From positions 1,126,501-1,190,500 of the forward strand of contig OX359193.1 of the NCBI GenBank assembly GCA_947172415.1: a DNA stretch of 64,000 nt. Direction: 5' to 3'. A program made the translations under genes and the position numbers. This stretch comes from Chondrosia reniformis. Taxonomy: Eukaryota > Porifera > Demospongiae > Chondrillida > Chondrillidae. Below are positions 10,651-23,291 of this stretch, piece by piece. Under the pieces are notes generated by a model. It ran no database searches. It saw nothing but the letters and a program-made list of their open reading frames with translations, and was not told where the DNA came from. Within the stretch, counting starts at the first letter, position 1, and each line of letters begins with the position of its first letter.

Positions 10651-13600
10651 ATGGCTATTACTGAGAGTTTTAACGTCTCCCGGTTGATGGATTATGAATG
10701 TACGACTGAGTGTCCGGACTTTGTGTTTTCAGAGAAGGATTGCGTAAATGATATACTTAGTAAAGATCCACAATCAGTGAGTCATTACAATACTTTCCCT
10801 TTTCAATTCCTAAAGGCAGTAGGTGCTTGTTGTCTATTTACTGTTGACCCGTGTCGAGGAGGGAACGCTTTGATTAGCGTCCGAATCATCCTATTCTTCA
10901 GCTTAGCAAGCTATGGCCTTCCGACTCTTAGTAACAATACTCTAACGTTCGTAAACATTGATATTCGACTTGCCGATATTCCCCATTATCTATGGTTTCT
11001 GATAAATATGGTAAGATCTCGTGTCGTGTATTGAACATAGATTAGTGTTTACTGTTTAGTGTATATTAACTCTCTTACAGGCACTATTTGGGATTCTTCT
11101 TATAGCAAGATGTTTAAGTTAAATTAATTTCACGCCTCAGTAATAACTTTTAAATTACATTGAGCAGGTCCAGGTCAAGCCGAAAGTGATGTCGTTGCAA
11201 TCATTACTTCTAAGAACTTTTCCATTTCTTTCTTCTTTCTCTTTTAGCTCGACTGGTACAATGCTATAGTTAGTTTCCGACTAATTGGAGCACTGTTAAG
11301 GTATACATCTCCTACATAGCATGTACGTACACACAGGTGAATGTTCAAATGTACTGAATGCAGTGTTTTTCATTTTTAAAGCTTTATAGGGTCCTTGTCA
11401 ATAATTGTGTCAGTTATTAGATATAAAAGAATGAAGAGTTATGAGGTACGTACAAAACACACAAGATTTGCTATAGTCTTTATTGGGTTATTTATGTCAT
11501 TGAATAATTTGTGAATTTCAAATTCATTTTCTTTCAATAATTGAAATGAAAATGGCATTCAATAATTTGCCATACTTTCTAAAGATTCTTGGTCAATAGT
11601 TCCATAATACCACTGCTGTATAGATGTATATGAATCATATAGTCATACTTTATTTATTGTACAAACATCGCAGGACCAATATCACGTTTCATGTGGCATC
11701 TAACCTATTTGAAACTTTTTTAATGACTAGGTTTCAAAGGGTGCTCAAGGATGCATTAGTAGATTAATCTCTTAGGTTTCAAGCTTTTAACTGCCCCTTT
11801 GGAGCTTATATATACCTTTTGAAACCTGAAATGGGTTTGAAATAACTAGGTTGTTCCACTTTATAATTGTTGGTATACATTCGTATGATGAACTTCAAAT
11901 GCTAACGTGACTTTGTTTTAATAATCTTTGCATTTTTGATAGACTTTACACTTTACATAATTTATAGTGGTTACTTTTTTGATTATTTTCCTATAAAAGT
12001 AGTTGATACCAAGGTTTACATCAGCATACAGCATGTCCCTTTACATATTATAAATCCCTAAATATTGGAAGAACTTATAGTTACAGTTATGGCAAATTTT
12101 GATAATGCTAAATTGACTAATTATAATGAGACTTCATATTTCACAGTGGTCAAGTACATTTCCTACAATGCACTTGTTACTCTGTATTATTAGGTATTAC
12201 CGATTTTTATCCTATCAATCGCTGACTTTCTTCTGTGTGTGTGTTTCATGCTTGGTGCCAGTTACTGGTTCAACTCTGACAGGTTTTCAGGAAGCCACTC
12301 ATTGATCACGCTCTGCCTGAGTACTGCCCTCCTCACTACAGTAAGACTTCAGATGAGTTGATTTAGAATGTCTTTTTTGGCTAATAAGAGTTTGTATAAC
12401 TGTAATAAGTGAAAAGTGGTGCATGACCATCATCCTGGCTAAATGTTAATACATTATTAATACAGTGTAACCCGGATAATCTGCCACAATTCGTTCAAGC
12501 ACTTTTTTGGCGGAATTTTGAGTTTGGCAGATTAACCAAATATCCTCAAAAATATATATATATTATGCAATAATATTTATAGCCAGCTAAATAAAACGAT
12601 AAACGATAGTTGCTCCCACGTAGCCATCAAATTCTTCCTCTTATAGTCACATATCGTTTTCTTCTGGGCGATTTTCAAATCAGTTCTGGAACGCTTAGAT
12701 TTACCTCGTATAATTAAAATCTTACATGAGATAATGTACAGTTTGTGAATTAAATGAATTAATATGTATGTGAGTAAATGCATATGTGCATTTAATATGC
12801 CATAGCATTGGACATGTCAAAATATATTATAACCTTAATTTACCCACCTACTCATGTCTCCCAAGGAGCACGATTGAGCTCTAGTGAGCGGAGACTTATT
12901 GGGAATGAATGCGGAATTCTTTCAGAGAGAACACTTACTTATTTAGTATATGATTTGTTTACAAGTCTGTTTGCTCTCTCTCTTTCAGCTTCTGGTTTTG
13001 GTGACTACTAATCTGACAGTCATGTACGCTCTGTCCATATGTGTGAAGATATCATTAGAGCTCTCTGAATGGAGATACACCGTAAGCATAATAGTACCTA
13101 AAGCATATCCTGCCTTGTCTGTAACCATGAAACAGCTGTCTGGCTCAGTGGAGAAAGAAAGAAAAAAACCTAACTGTATCCTCATCCAAAGCTCTATAGA
13201 TTTGCCCAAAGTCATTAGCTAGTCTTAAGAAAATTGTGTTTTAGTATGTATATTAATTCTCCCCGTGTTTCATTAACTTTATAGATTTAACCACGGCCTT
13301 TGAAATATGGTGTTTTTAGATAATTTATGACTTTTGTTATCTAGAAGGTGACTGCCAAGATTGGTCTCCTTATTGCATACTCATTGTCCTGGATTGTACC
13401 AGTTATTGTGATAGTACCACTGTTTTTTAATGAAAAGAGTATTATAGTGTGGAGGTGCTCCAGTCGCTGCAGCTGTGGGTGAGTGTTAGGTGTATCCGAG
13501 TGTCTTGTATGGGGTACAGGGTATGTGTGAGATGTAGTCAGCGAATAAGTCTTGAAATGAAGACTAGGGGAAAATAGGATACCAACAGTCTAGCTGTTTA

Positions 13601-15769
13601 CCAGAATGTCTATTGACTCACAGAAGGGATTGCTAAGCAATAGACCTATTTTCATTTCATTTGAGAATTTTGTAAAGTGTATGAATGCGAATATCTGAAT
13701 TTTCAGTTTGTATGTACTCGTACTCCCACCGATAAAATAATCAATTAGATGACACATATTTCCTTTTTTCTAATGGCTCAATATATTGGTTTGCAATGGC
13801 TATGTATGTACGTATGCAGGTGTGAACCGCTGTATCTCAACACTTTTATACATACCTTTTATAACAACTCTTCAGGAGTGAGTATATCATGTTTGTACAG
13901 ACAGCAATGGTACCACTGGTAGTAGCCATTGATGTATTGCTGATGTTTCATATACTGTATTGTTTTCTTCACTTAGCATGGCTACAATTATGAAAGTGCA
14001 AGAATACGGCTGCTGCGTTCAGTGGCTATCACATATACCGTTAACTACACACTTGACATCATACTTCTTGGAGTTAGTTATAAGATTATAATCTGAGTGT
14101 ATCCATGTCACTGTCAACTGTATCTGAGTATGTACATCCATGTCACTGCCAACTGTATCTGAGTATGTGCATCCATGTCACTGTCAACTGTACTATCATG
14201 TACGTTGGTGCAACCGCTAGGAGTTGTTGCTGTTCTTTTAGGTTCTGTACACAATTGTCATCTGTCTCATCTGCTGTAGAAGGAAAAACCCTTTGCAAGT
14301 CCTGGGTCAGTTACACTAGTAGTGTGCGCATATCTTTCCATTAAATGGTACTTCTAACCATACCTATCATACACTATAAAAGGGTATCCCAACATAAGGG
14401 TATTTTTAGCCCCACTTATCTCAGCACTATATATACAGGTATATATATATATATATGTGGCTGTATCATTATTTAATGGTCAGGTCAGGTTTGTGATAGA
14501 TTACATCTGTTCCATTTCGCTTGTGCACTTTGCCTTTGTTCAGGTGAAGAAATGCTGTTACCCGATGGTCAGAACAAGCGGATGAGATTCTGGATGGCCA
14601 GTAGAATTCTTGCATACTTTTTGATTTTCATAATTTGTGGAGTCATAAGTTAGTGTTTAGCCCTTTTGGGGTTGCGGTAGACAGTCTAGCTAGCATATGC
14701 ATGTCTGGATTCTTAAGGCTCATGTAGTTCCTTAAAGCTTGGTTACAAGACACATCCTATAAAGGGGCAACCAAGGCGAATTATATTCCACAATCGTTGT
14801 ATAACTATAAGAGACACTTTGGCCTCTTATTATAGTTATACAATGCAATATCCCGCCGATAACTCAGTAAATGCTAAAGAGCCTAGGGGTGGAGTGTATA
14901 ACAGTTATACAATGTCACTTTGCAGTGTATCGATTATACATGCACTCGCCATTGGGTCTTGCCCTGGGGCACGAAGGCAAATTGACATTGTACGTTGTAG
15001 CATTCTGTTAATGATGTAACTTATTCACACTCCAATGTGTAATGTACATGATACGTAGTTCTTCTTAGTACATATATTTTATGTATGTACCTTAATACAC
15101 TGTATGTGCATATGTGTATTTATGTGTATGCATTTATATGTATGTATGTATGTGTCCACAGATTTTGTGGTATCCTGTATAATACTGGCTCGCCTATCCA
15201 GTAATCAAAGAGATCCTCCTTCACCCGGGCTCAAGCATGGCATTCTATTATCTCAGGTACACTTGGAGCAAGTTTTTGTATGCTTTATAGCATACAGTTG
15301 AATACTGTACTCCGGCACTTTTGAGGACAAAGAAGTGTCTTAATTATGGGGGTTTCCTCATGTTACCAATGTCAGCTATATATGTCTGATAAACTCAACT
15401 TTATGTTGCAGTTATTTGTATTGGTGTATTTGTCCTTAATTTGTATTTTATGAGGAGTAATAGTTGATTTATAATTTGATGATTCCAATCTCTAAAGCTT
15501 ATGTTCCTTTCTCATGGGCAGGTCACATGACATCATATGACATCACATGATATTTTATATTCCTGCTGCAGGCACTTACATTGCCTCTGCAAGGCTTCTT
15601 AAATGCTCTTGTGTATGGATGGACGAGTAGGAAGTTTAGAAGTTACATGTTTAAAGATCAGGAGCTGTTGCTGTCCACTGCTTCTAATGATTGCAATGAA
15701 CCATCTCTTCAGGGACAGAGAAGACGAATGTTTTCACCTCCTAAAGGCCGCTACACTTCAACTACCTAA
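10651..15769 (+). CDS. Seven-transmembrane receptor-like protein (possibly TMEM116 or cAMP-receptor-like)
   Basis: About 12 exons. Start at 10651 (first exon to 10776), then exons beginning at 11248 and near 11382, 12195, 12989, 13345, 13820, 13978, 14242, 14544, 15162 and 15571, ending with TAA at 15767-15769. The joined product has about seven hydrophobic segments: helix 1 around IGALLSFIGSLSIIVSVI, helix 2 VLPIFILSIADFLLCVC, helix 3 LLVLVTTNLTVMYALSIC, helix 4 IGLLIAYSLSWIVPVIVI, then VLYTIVICLICC, ILAYFLIFIICG and a last helix with LPLQGFLNALVYGW. The last motif, P-x-Q-G-F-x-N-x-x-V-Y, is typical of cAMP-receptor-like and TMEM116-like G-protein-coupled receptors rather than the NPxxY of rhodopsins. 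A cysteine- and asparagine-rich loop lies after helix 4. The Ser/Thr-rich tail is short. The ligand is unknown. The exact borders of the middle exons are by eye. Confidence 0.62.
12463..12560. mobile_element. Possible pogo/Tigger-like transposon end or MITE
   Basis: The stretch ACAGTGTAACCCGGATAATC resembles the terminal sequence of pogo/Tigger-class DNA transposons. About 60 bases on, GTTTGGCAGATTAACCAAAT repeats part of it. No transposase is present. It lies in an intron of the receptor-like gene. Confidence 0.4.
13118..13250 (-). repeat. Dispersed repeat, CAGCTGT family copy
   Basis: Contains AAACAGCTGTCTGGCTCAGT and CCTAACTGTATCCTCATCCA, sequences also seen at 34905-35075 and 45455-45560 in this orientation and at 18772-18900, 31268-31330 and 35520-35680 in the other. 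It lies in an intron. Confidence 0.65.
14106..14195. repeat. Short tandem repeat, about 35-base unit
   Basis: Three tandem units containing CATCCATGTCACTG and CAACTGTATCTGAGTATGT, in an intron of the receptor-like gene. Confidence 0.75.
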
Positions 15770-16075
15770 AGTCATCGCTAACATTATTTTTACTTAAACT
15801 TCTTACAATGCTGGTTATGCATTTTTATAATAAAAGTGGTTGGTTGTACAGGTGTTCCACCAATCATATCATTAATGTCATCACCATAATATAAATAGAA
15901 TATCCACTAATGATCTAAAATTCATTGGATATGCATTCTTATAGATGTATGTAGCTAGTGTTAGCTTTATTTGTAGAGTTGTAGCACTAAATTGTACGTA
16001 CATGTGTAGACGAACCTACCTAGCCACTTGCAATTACAACAGTTGTGGTTGAGTTAAAATAACCGACTATACAAA
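15770..16075. other. Short intergenic region
   Basis: 306 bases between two genes on the plus strand. An AATAAA-like signal (ATAATAAAAG) lies near 15830. No other structure is seen. Confidence 0.5.
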
Positions 16076-19000
16076 ATGGTGGACAAGAGTTTGGAAATTG
16101 ATTTGAATCCAACGATTGATTCTCCTACAACAGGGAATCGAAATGTACCCACGAATGGTGGAGGAATTATAAATAGAATCCTTTCGTTCCCCCTAGTTCA
16201 CTATGTGTTTAGTCAGCCGCCAATATTCACCTTTCTGGTCAGTATGTTGTTCTTGTCGTTTTGCTTACTTCCCCTTGGAGGCTATGTTTCCAATAATGAA
16301 CTTCCGGACTTTGATTTAATGATGGTGAGCATAACTAGAGTTTGTAAAAACATGTGCAGTTTTACAGAATGGACTTGTATTACAGTGGAACCTGCCTAAT
16401 CCGGTCAGCCAGATGGCTAGATTATCTGGATATAAAATAGGATGGTATTAATGTTTGGGACTCACTTTAAGTGGCCACTTTATTAAGCAAGCGACCATCT
16501 AGAAGAGGTGACCATCAATACAGGTTCTACTTAATAGGTGTCTATTTATTGCCCTTCAAATAGCCCTATGCATTGTGGTGCAGGTATACAGTGTATATAA
16601 ATTATATATATTCCAAGTAGGCCTAACTTGTATGTAGTTTGCAGCAATGTAAGCACATGTAGTACATAATTCTGTAGAAATGGAATGCTCCCTTGGGCAA
16701 TCTTCCTTCGTATAAGTTTTGTCCTGGAGGGAATGAAAGCACTTTAACTACAGCCCCTCCCCCTTGTGTTCTGGGGGCGTGTGTGGCTGTAGAGTTCACA
16801 GTACCATCATCCATCATTGAAGAATACTGTAACCGCACATTGATAAGGTTACTCCAGGGCAAGGCTTTGGTATCAAGAGGTATACTCTTATATATATATA
16901 TATATATATGTAACCGCACATTGATAAGGTTACTCCAGGGCAAGGCTTTGGTATCAAGAGGTATACTCTTATATATATATATATATGTAACCGCACATTG
17001 ATAAGGTTACTACAGGGCAAGGCTTTGGTATCAAGAGGTATACTCTTATATATATATATATATATATGTAACCGCACATTGATAAGGTTACTACAGGGCA
17101 AGGCTTTGGTATCAAGAGGTATACTCTTATATATATATATATATATATGTAACCGCACATTGATAAGGTTACTACAGGGCAAGGCTTTGGTATCAAGAGG
17201 TATACTCTAATATATATATATATATATATGTAACCGCACATTGATAAGGTTACTCCAGGGCAAGGCTTTGGTATCAAGAGGTATACTCTAATATATATAT
17301 ATATATATATGTAACCGCACATTGATAAGGTTACTCCAGGGCAAGGTTTTGGCATCAAGAGGTATACTCTTATATATATATATATATGTAACCGCACATT
17401 GATAAGGTTACTACAGGGCAAGGCTTTGGTATCAAGAGGTATACTCTTATATATATATATATATGTAACCGCACATTGATAAGGTTACTACAGGGCAAGG
17501 CTTTGGTATCAAGAGGTATACTCTAATATATACAGTATATCAGCTATATGTAGTTATGGAGTGTGATTTGGATGTATATGAATAAAGTGTTGCTGTAGCA
17601 ATTGTAATTCAGTGGCAGAGCACTGGTGGCATAACCAGCTGTTCTGGGTTCGATTCCCAGCAATTGCTTCGTTTGTGTTTTCCTCTTTACTGATTTGCTG
17701 TTGACTGAACAATTTTATTCTCCTTGCTTTAGATGACAAACACAAACTGATAAGAAATGATATTTACATTTATGTCCAGCTGCCCTTAACATGGAGTAAG
17801 TAGACTAGTTAGAGATGTACTGGTAGAATAATTATATAATAGTTGATTGTGATGTACTGGTAGAATAATTATATAATAGTTGATTGTATATGTATATACT
17901 GGGTGTAATATTAGTGTGTTTACTAGGTGATTCCCCTTCTCCTTCAAGGCAATACAAATAACTGTAGCAGAGCTGTAACCCATGTACAGGCCTTTATAAC
18001 TTACTGCCCAATTAACACCTCAAAATTAGACTTATCAGCGGCAGCATTTAAGGAAGACAGAAACAAGAGGTATATGTTATAATAAGCAATTACATGTAAA
18101 CTGCCCACAGTATACTCCAGTATACTGGAGTATACTGGAGTAATGTAATTGATCATAAGAATCTATAAAGATTTTATATTATCCATTCCAAATATTATTA
18201 TAAAAGTTAGGGGAAACAGCTGCTTTCTGTCAACTTGCAGCAATATAGAATATATGTTCAGTAAGTATTAGCACGCTAGACCTTACATCCACATCGTGCT
18301 ATGTTGGTGGAGTTAGACCAGACTTTACTTTCAATGCAAAATGGATGCAAGGTCTGGCTTGCCAGACTAATGTATGAGGTATGTCTTGTCAGCCATCTTA
18401 TTGTGTTCACTCACATGCAGCAACTCAAACGGAAATGGTCCCTGCACATACACCAGAAAAGATTGGCCGACCACCTTTGTAAACATGTCTACAGATTGCA
18501 GTGACCCAGTAATCACACCAGTGCAGATTTTTAAACATAGAGGCATTGTCAACTTTTTTCTCACACCAGTGAGTCAAGTCAAGTATCTTATTTAGACTGT
18601 GGAGGCCTTTAGCCATAGGCTACTATTCTAGGCACTCACTTAATAAAGAAAAATATGGAAGATGAAATTATTTTTCCTTAACACTTGCGAGTAATCTATA
18701 TGTAACACCATTCATACCTTCCTACATACGTACTACAGCTATTCTAGAGTATAAGGCATATAGGGAACTAAACCTAGTGGGAGGTTTGAATGAGGATACA
18801 AGAGTCTTCTCTTTCTTCTTCTTCTCCACTGGGCCAGATAGCTGTTTCTGGGAATATCTCCCTTCATCAGTGACCCTGGAAGTTCCTTAGGATGCATTAT
18901 ATACATTCACCTGAACTGACTGATCAATGGAGTAATAACCTACGTATATACGTACGTATTATTGTATTCGTTGATATGGACTGTTACATATTTTGTTTTA

Positions 19001-19153
19001 CAGGACCAAAGGCAAGTCTCGGCTGGAAGGTTGTATATTGCATCATTAATTGTCTTCCTTTTAACTGTTCTCTTTGGAGTGACAGTCTGTTTGATAGACA
19101 GACCAAAGACTAAGTCACACAACACTACAAGTAATCCATCAACAGAAAAATGA
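16076..19153 (+). CDS. TMEM248/TMEM219-like two-pass membrane protein
   Basis: Plus-strand gene starting at 16076. Exons: 16076-16324, 16678-16828, one near 17732-17790, one near 17950-18071, one near 18420-18570, and a last one from about 19003 to the stop at 19153. The phases agree, notably at the 16828 to 17732 join. A first membrane helix lies at about residues 48-72 (FTFLVSMLFLSFCLLPLGGY). A long lumenal part with several cysteines and N-glycosylation sites follows (VAVEFTVPSSIIEEY, IYIYVQLPLTW, AVTHVQAFITYC). A last helix, LYIASLIVFLLTVLFGVTVC, precedes a short cytosolic tail. This layout and the lumenal FTLP..W-like motif resemble the TMEM248/TMEM219 family, for which I know no firm biochemical role. 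Intron 2 carries the 9-copy minisatellite that begins at its splice donor. Confidence 0.55.
16382..16545. mobile_element. Possible pogo-like MITE remnants
   Basis: TACAGTGGAACCTGCCTAAT at 16382, and the complement of a similar end (AGTAGAACCTGTATTGATGG) read from about 16535, face each other. These resemble pogo/Tigger termini. No coding sequence lies between them. Confidence 0.4.
16829..17531. repeat. Nine-copy minisatellite (77-81 base unit) starting at a splice donor
   Basis: Units start at 16829, 16910, 16987, 17068, 17149, 17230, 17311, 17388 and 17465. Each opens with GTAACCGCACATTGATAA followed by GGTTAC, so GTAACC and GGTTAC form a small hairpin. Each ends in a (TA)n run whose length accounts for the 77 versus 81 variation. 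The first unit begins exactly at the GT of the donor of intron 2 of the TMEM248-like gene. Confidence 0.93.
17598..17667 (+). repeat. tRNA-derived SINE-like copy
   Basis: A 70-base tRNA-like fold. Acceptor arms are GCAATTG and CAATTGC, with an A-box-like AATTCAGTGGCAGAG, an anticodon-type stem CTGGT/ACCAG, and a perfect B box in GGGTTCGATTCCC. The anticodon loop has six bases and no U33, and the D stem is mismatched, so it is not a working tRNA gene. Related copies lie at 45833, 49055 and 50042. Confidence 0.75.
18772..18900 (+). repeat. Dispersed repeat, CAGCTGT family copy
   Basis: Contains GGATACAAGAGTCTTCTC, CCACTGGGCCAGATAGCTGT and TTCATCAGTGACCCTGGAAG. The pattern of a gacagctgtttctgg core followed by ttcatcagtg recurs at five other places in the window. 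Confidence 0.65.
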
Positions 19154-19286
19154 TTCATTTGAATAATAATATACAAACAGAACGATTTTAAACAATATTG
19201 TATTTCTTCCTGAATTTTTAATGAGTTTTGCAAATTTCGCACATGTAAAGTATAATTTATGACTTTAATCACTTGAAAGACTAATT

Positions 19287-22200
19287 TCATTTACAGAGAA
19301 TTCGCTGCATTAGCTCTTGGTTGAGTAGTTTTCTTTCATTGTCTGCATTAATCATTGCACTGCTGTTCTCCTGAGCTCTCCTCAATAAGTATGGCACCAC
19401 CTCTCTGATTGGACCATAGGGCATAATCTTGTAAGCAAGGTAGCCACTTTGTGCAAGGGGATAGGTCAGGTAGTCCCCCATGCCCAGCAGCTGGCCAAAT
19501 GTGACCTGACCACTTGTCCTGGAGATACCCAAAGTTTTAATCCTGTCAACAGATATTATAGGGTGTTAGGACATGTTTACATATATATAGGTGCAGAATA
19601 TACATGTAAATCAAGTGTGCTGTACTGACAGCTATGAAAAAGTATATACTATCCATATTACAGTAGTACATATACATAATTATACGTATATAGACATCCT
19701 TTATGCAATAGTAACACTATAAATTAAAAAATCAATTCACATGTATTATGTACATGAATTGTTGAAATGTTGAAAATTACTGGAAATTTTTCCATTACTT
19801 AAGTACAGTATTATTATTCCATACAAAAGTAGAGTGTATCAGCCGATTAAAATACAAACTGTTAGCAAAGATGAGGGCTGTCGGGTTTCTGTGTGTGAAC
19901 CTTACATGTGAACAGCATGTTCAATTGATTTGGGATTGTGACTGCCTACTTTGATCCAGGACCTTCCCTTGACCACACTTTTGAGTGCATAGTCAACCAC
20001 ATCCGAGTAGGACCTATCTGTCTCCATTTTGTTTGGATGAATTGGATCTACAGGTATACGTATATACAAAGCCTATCTTATAATGGCTGGCATAATATAA
20101 ATCATAAAGTTATAACCATCCTATGAAGAATTAATGCAAACCTTCATAGTTTTGTTCCTTTGACAGACTACGTTCTTGGTCCATGTAGGCCCCACGGACA
20201 ATCTTTGCTGCATAAGTGTAGTTCATTTTCTCAGCTACACCAATATCTTCTTCAATAGTTTGTCTGGCTGTCTGAAATAAACACATCATATACAGATCAG
20301 GGTCACAAGAGAGAGAGGTAAAATACAATTCAGCTAACCCGAGGGGACAACCTAGTTCAATAATGTAATGTTGTGTAACTATATTGAGTCACACCTATTA
20401 CGTCACTAGTTAGTTACCATTTTTAGTCAGTTATGTATAGTCACTTAAGTGTATATAGTTTAAATATGTGTGTTATACACTGTAAAGCAGTTGGTTGAGC
20501 TATAGCTGTGCATAAGTTGGTTCCTACGTTGCATAATCGCAACTTCATTATCTTGAATCCACGATATTACAAATATGTTTACTACTAATATTTCTAGAGC
20601 CAAGGGGCTGCCCCTAGAGTATATAGATTTATCACTTGACAATAGATTACTACTAATTGGATATGTACATATGTATTTATACTCGTATACAGTAACTGTA
20701 TATACTGACAACTCAGGGGAAAACCTAGTTCAATATATGTTTGCTGCTAATATTTTCTACAAGGGCCAGGGGGAAGGGGGCAAATTCCCCTCTGCCTCCC
20801 CCCCCCAAGTATATAGATTTATCACATTAGATTACTACCAGTTGAATTGTACATACATATATATTGACAACTTACTTTTAAGTATCCCTGGACTGTATTA
20901 TATATGATTGGCTGTGTCTTATTGAAAGCAGGCATCATGTGATGGATAACAAGATGGCGGATAGCCGGCTGAAAATAGGTCTGCTCTGCATCAACCAGTA
21001 CATGTACTTTGTTATCATAAGCTAGCTACAAGAAGATACAGAATTACCCATTTACACTGAACTAGTGATACAGTCTATTAAAGGAAATATATTCCTCTAA
21101 TGATATAGAAAGAACTAGATATTAAAGGGAAACCCCCTTTGAGAATATAAATATAAAACCTGGTACTTTGCTACATATTTACACACGTACCTGTCCAATT
21201 TCCATTAAGCTATCTACAAGTTCCTTCCATTCATCCTTTGGTATTTCTGATGACTGGAGTTCTAAATCAGGTGTAGCAGTTGGCTTGAAAGTGTTTCCTC
21301 TCGACTCCAGTTCTTTAGTGACATCAATCTAAGGGTACATGAACGTGTGTTTATGTCTATACGAAGCCATCCATCAATTAGCATGAGATAATATCACTTA
21401 GAAGATCTAAGTGGTCAGTACATTCCATTACTAGTATTAAATTAGCGCAACAGTGACCAAAGTGTCAATTAACAAAAGCACTCACCAAAAGTTTACAATT
21501 ACATAGAGCAGTTACTTTAAAAGCCGCAAAAGGTTTATGATTTCCATCTTTCTGTGCACTTGATGCTGCAAAACAGAGTGTAGCCTACCTATTAAATACA
21601 TGCAGATTTGAGATTTGGATGGCACTCACCAGAACTTCTGATGGAGTTTAAGAAATGCTTGAGGTTTTCCTTATATGTATCTTTTAAGGATTCACTGTCT
21701 CTATGGAGAGTAAGGTAAGCCATATGAAGAAAAGAAGATACATCACTCTACACAAATGTAGTATGTAATAAGGCCATGGTAGGTCAATAATGCCTACCTC
21801 TGATGGCCAATGTCCTGCTCTGCTGAATACTGTAAGATTGAACCCACATTCCTTGTGGATAAGTTGTTAACAGCAGAAAGTGTGTCAATGCTGTCTTTGC
21901 CTCCTACAAACTGCTTATATACAGTCTCCCTTACTATCTTCTCTGTAAGACCTCTTCCCAGAACCTTGTCACTAAAATCTAGAACCTTTTAAGAATTTCA
22001 AACTCAAAGATATAAGTACGTATCTATATACTTCTTATTACATGCAGCCATCATTATAAGATGTCATATTTAAATATCAATCTGTTATGATATATATAGA
22101 CTAGTAACACGCCTATCTGCTTTCACAAGATGTATATATATGACCTGTCACTATTACCACTATATATCAACACGCATTAGTGGTCTATCAAAGAGTACGG

Positions 22201-23137
22201 TGGTACTCTCTAAGTATAGGAATGGCGGAAAAAAATGGCCGCCCTATCCAATGTATTAGCAAGCAACACCTCATAAATCACCAACGAAGCGATTTTCGGT
22301 TATATTTGGTTATTTGCAGCCATTAATGCACGCTTTTCTAAATGCCAAAACATGTTTCAACACTGTACACGCTCTACAGCGCTCAAAAAGTGGCTAGCCA
22401 GGAATAGGCCCATTTCCAAAATTCATTTTTTCTTCTTCTTTTATTGAATAGACTAGCGCTAACATGCGACTTCTGCGGGCACGTACAAGTTATAAATCGT
22501 CATAAATATTTCCGAACTAGGGAATAGACTGCCCTAAATCTGTATGCGCTCTACAAGAAGCATGTTAATTGTGAAAAGCGAAAATTGTGGTCTTCTCGGA
22601 CGCCATTTTTAATTAAGAGATCATGGTTTTCGGCATATTTTCTCTTTTCGCCAAGAAAACTTTCAAATCGATTTAAAACAAGTAATATTAAGAAGAAAAA
22701 AGGGGGAATACAAGTAAATAAAAAACATTTACAAAATTGATGTTAGAAGTACTTCTAACATCATTTTTGTAAATGTTTTTTATTTACTTTATAATCAGGG
22801 TCGCATGGTATGAGGGTGCTACAGAAGTTACATGTATACTGAAATTTAGGTAACTTAACCATACACTTCTGTGTTTGGGCGCACCATTCCTACTTTTAAC
22901 ATCATTTTTGTAAATTTAATGTTTTTTATTTACTTTATAAGGCGCCACTTTATAATCAGGGTCGCGTGGTATGAGGGTGTCGAAGTACTTATTATATTTA
23001 TTATCTTCGCTCGCCTATAATATACTCCTTACCCGAAGGCCGTTCTTGATGAGTGGACTGACTTTAAAAGAGTTGAATACAAACCACGCTCTTAATAGAT
23101 CTGACAGTTCCTTGGATTGGAAGGGCCTAGAAGCCAT
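19287..23137 (-). CDS. PRODH: Proline dehydrogenase (proline oxidase)
   Basis: Minus-strand gene of about nine exons. Start at 23137 (MASRPFQSKELSDLL, first exon to about 23032), then 21797-21991, near 21631-21702, 21485-21566, 21192-21329, 20906-21026, 20136-20272 and 19905-20050, and the last 19287-19545. The enzyme oxidises proline to pyrroline-5-carboxylate with FAD on the inner mitochondrial membrane. Family motifs are clear: LVDAEQTYFQPAI, AAKIVRGAYMDQER, WIKVGSHNPKSIEHAV, VTFGQLLGMGDYLTYPLAQ and YGPIREVVPYLLRRAQEN, the last including the substrate-binding Arg pair. The sequence near the start matches the LL-R-A region seen soon after the transit peptide in animal PRODH. The transit peptide is therefore short or lies in an unseen upstream exon. 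PRODH2 (hydroxyproline dehydrogenase) is the alternative and was not separated. Confidence 0.88.
20570..20875. repeat. Two-copy imperfect direct repeat in a PRODH intron
   Basis: GTATATAGATTTATCACTTG with GATTACTACTAATTGG near 20620-20665 recurs as GTATATAGATTTATCACATT with GATTACTACCAGTTG near 20810-20848. A G-rich then C-rich run (GGGGGAAGGGGG, CCCCCCCCC) lies just before the second copy. This looks like fragments of an interspersed repeat. Confidence 0.55.
22195..22515 (+). mobile_element. Non-autonomous repeat family A, copy 1
   Basis: Opens with GTACTCTCTAAGTA, then AATGGCCGCCCTATCC, CACCTCATAAATCACC, CGAAGCGATTTTCGGTTATA and CCAAAACATGTTTC. A close copy lies at 36893-37175 and shorter copies in the opposite orientation at 37430-37515, 40072-40215, 41500-41650 and 57620-57780. 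No coding capacity is seen. It lies in the first intron of PRODH. Confidence 0.75.
22711..22990. mobile_element. Loop-less palindrome followed by a nested repeat cluster
   Basis: 22711-22750 and 22751-22790 are inverted copies matching at about 38 of 40 positions with no loop (centre GTTAGAAGT / ACTTCTAAC). The right arm and its flank (AATCAGGGTCGCATGGTATG) are repeated at about 22890-22985. Between the two lies a partial copy of the hairpin element of 35739-35898 (AACTTAACCATACACTTCTG, TTTGGGCGCACC). It lies in PRODH intron 1. Confidence 0.8.
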
Positions 23138-23291
23138 CTTACCACAAAGTTTATAATCTCGTACCCAGCCCCACTTCCCCAATAATGGCTGCCGTCCCGC
23201 GTAAGTTACCGTAAAGCGACAATTGTATGCGTGAGTTTTAAAACTTATTCGAAAACGTACGTACGTTAGCGCCGAGGTTATAGCGTAGTAA

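Noticed and set aside
10777..11034. Extension of the receptor-like first exon to 11034
   Set aside because: A GTGAGT donor at 10777 and in-phase acceptor at 11247/11248 give a better hydrophobic protein; the extension has no family-like features.
16814..17421. Repetitive IYIYIY-type proteins on both strands
   Set aside because: They are translations of the (TA)n minisatellite; the region is an intron of the TMEM248-like gene.
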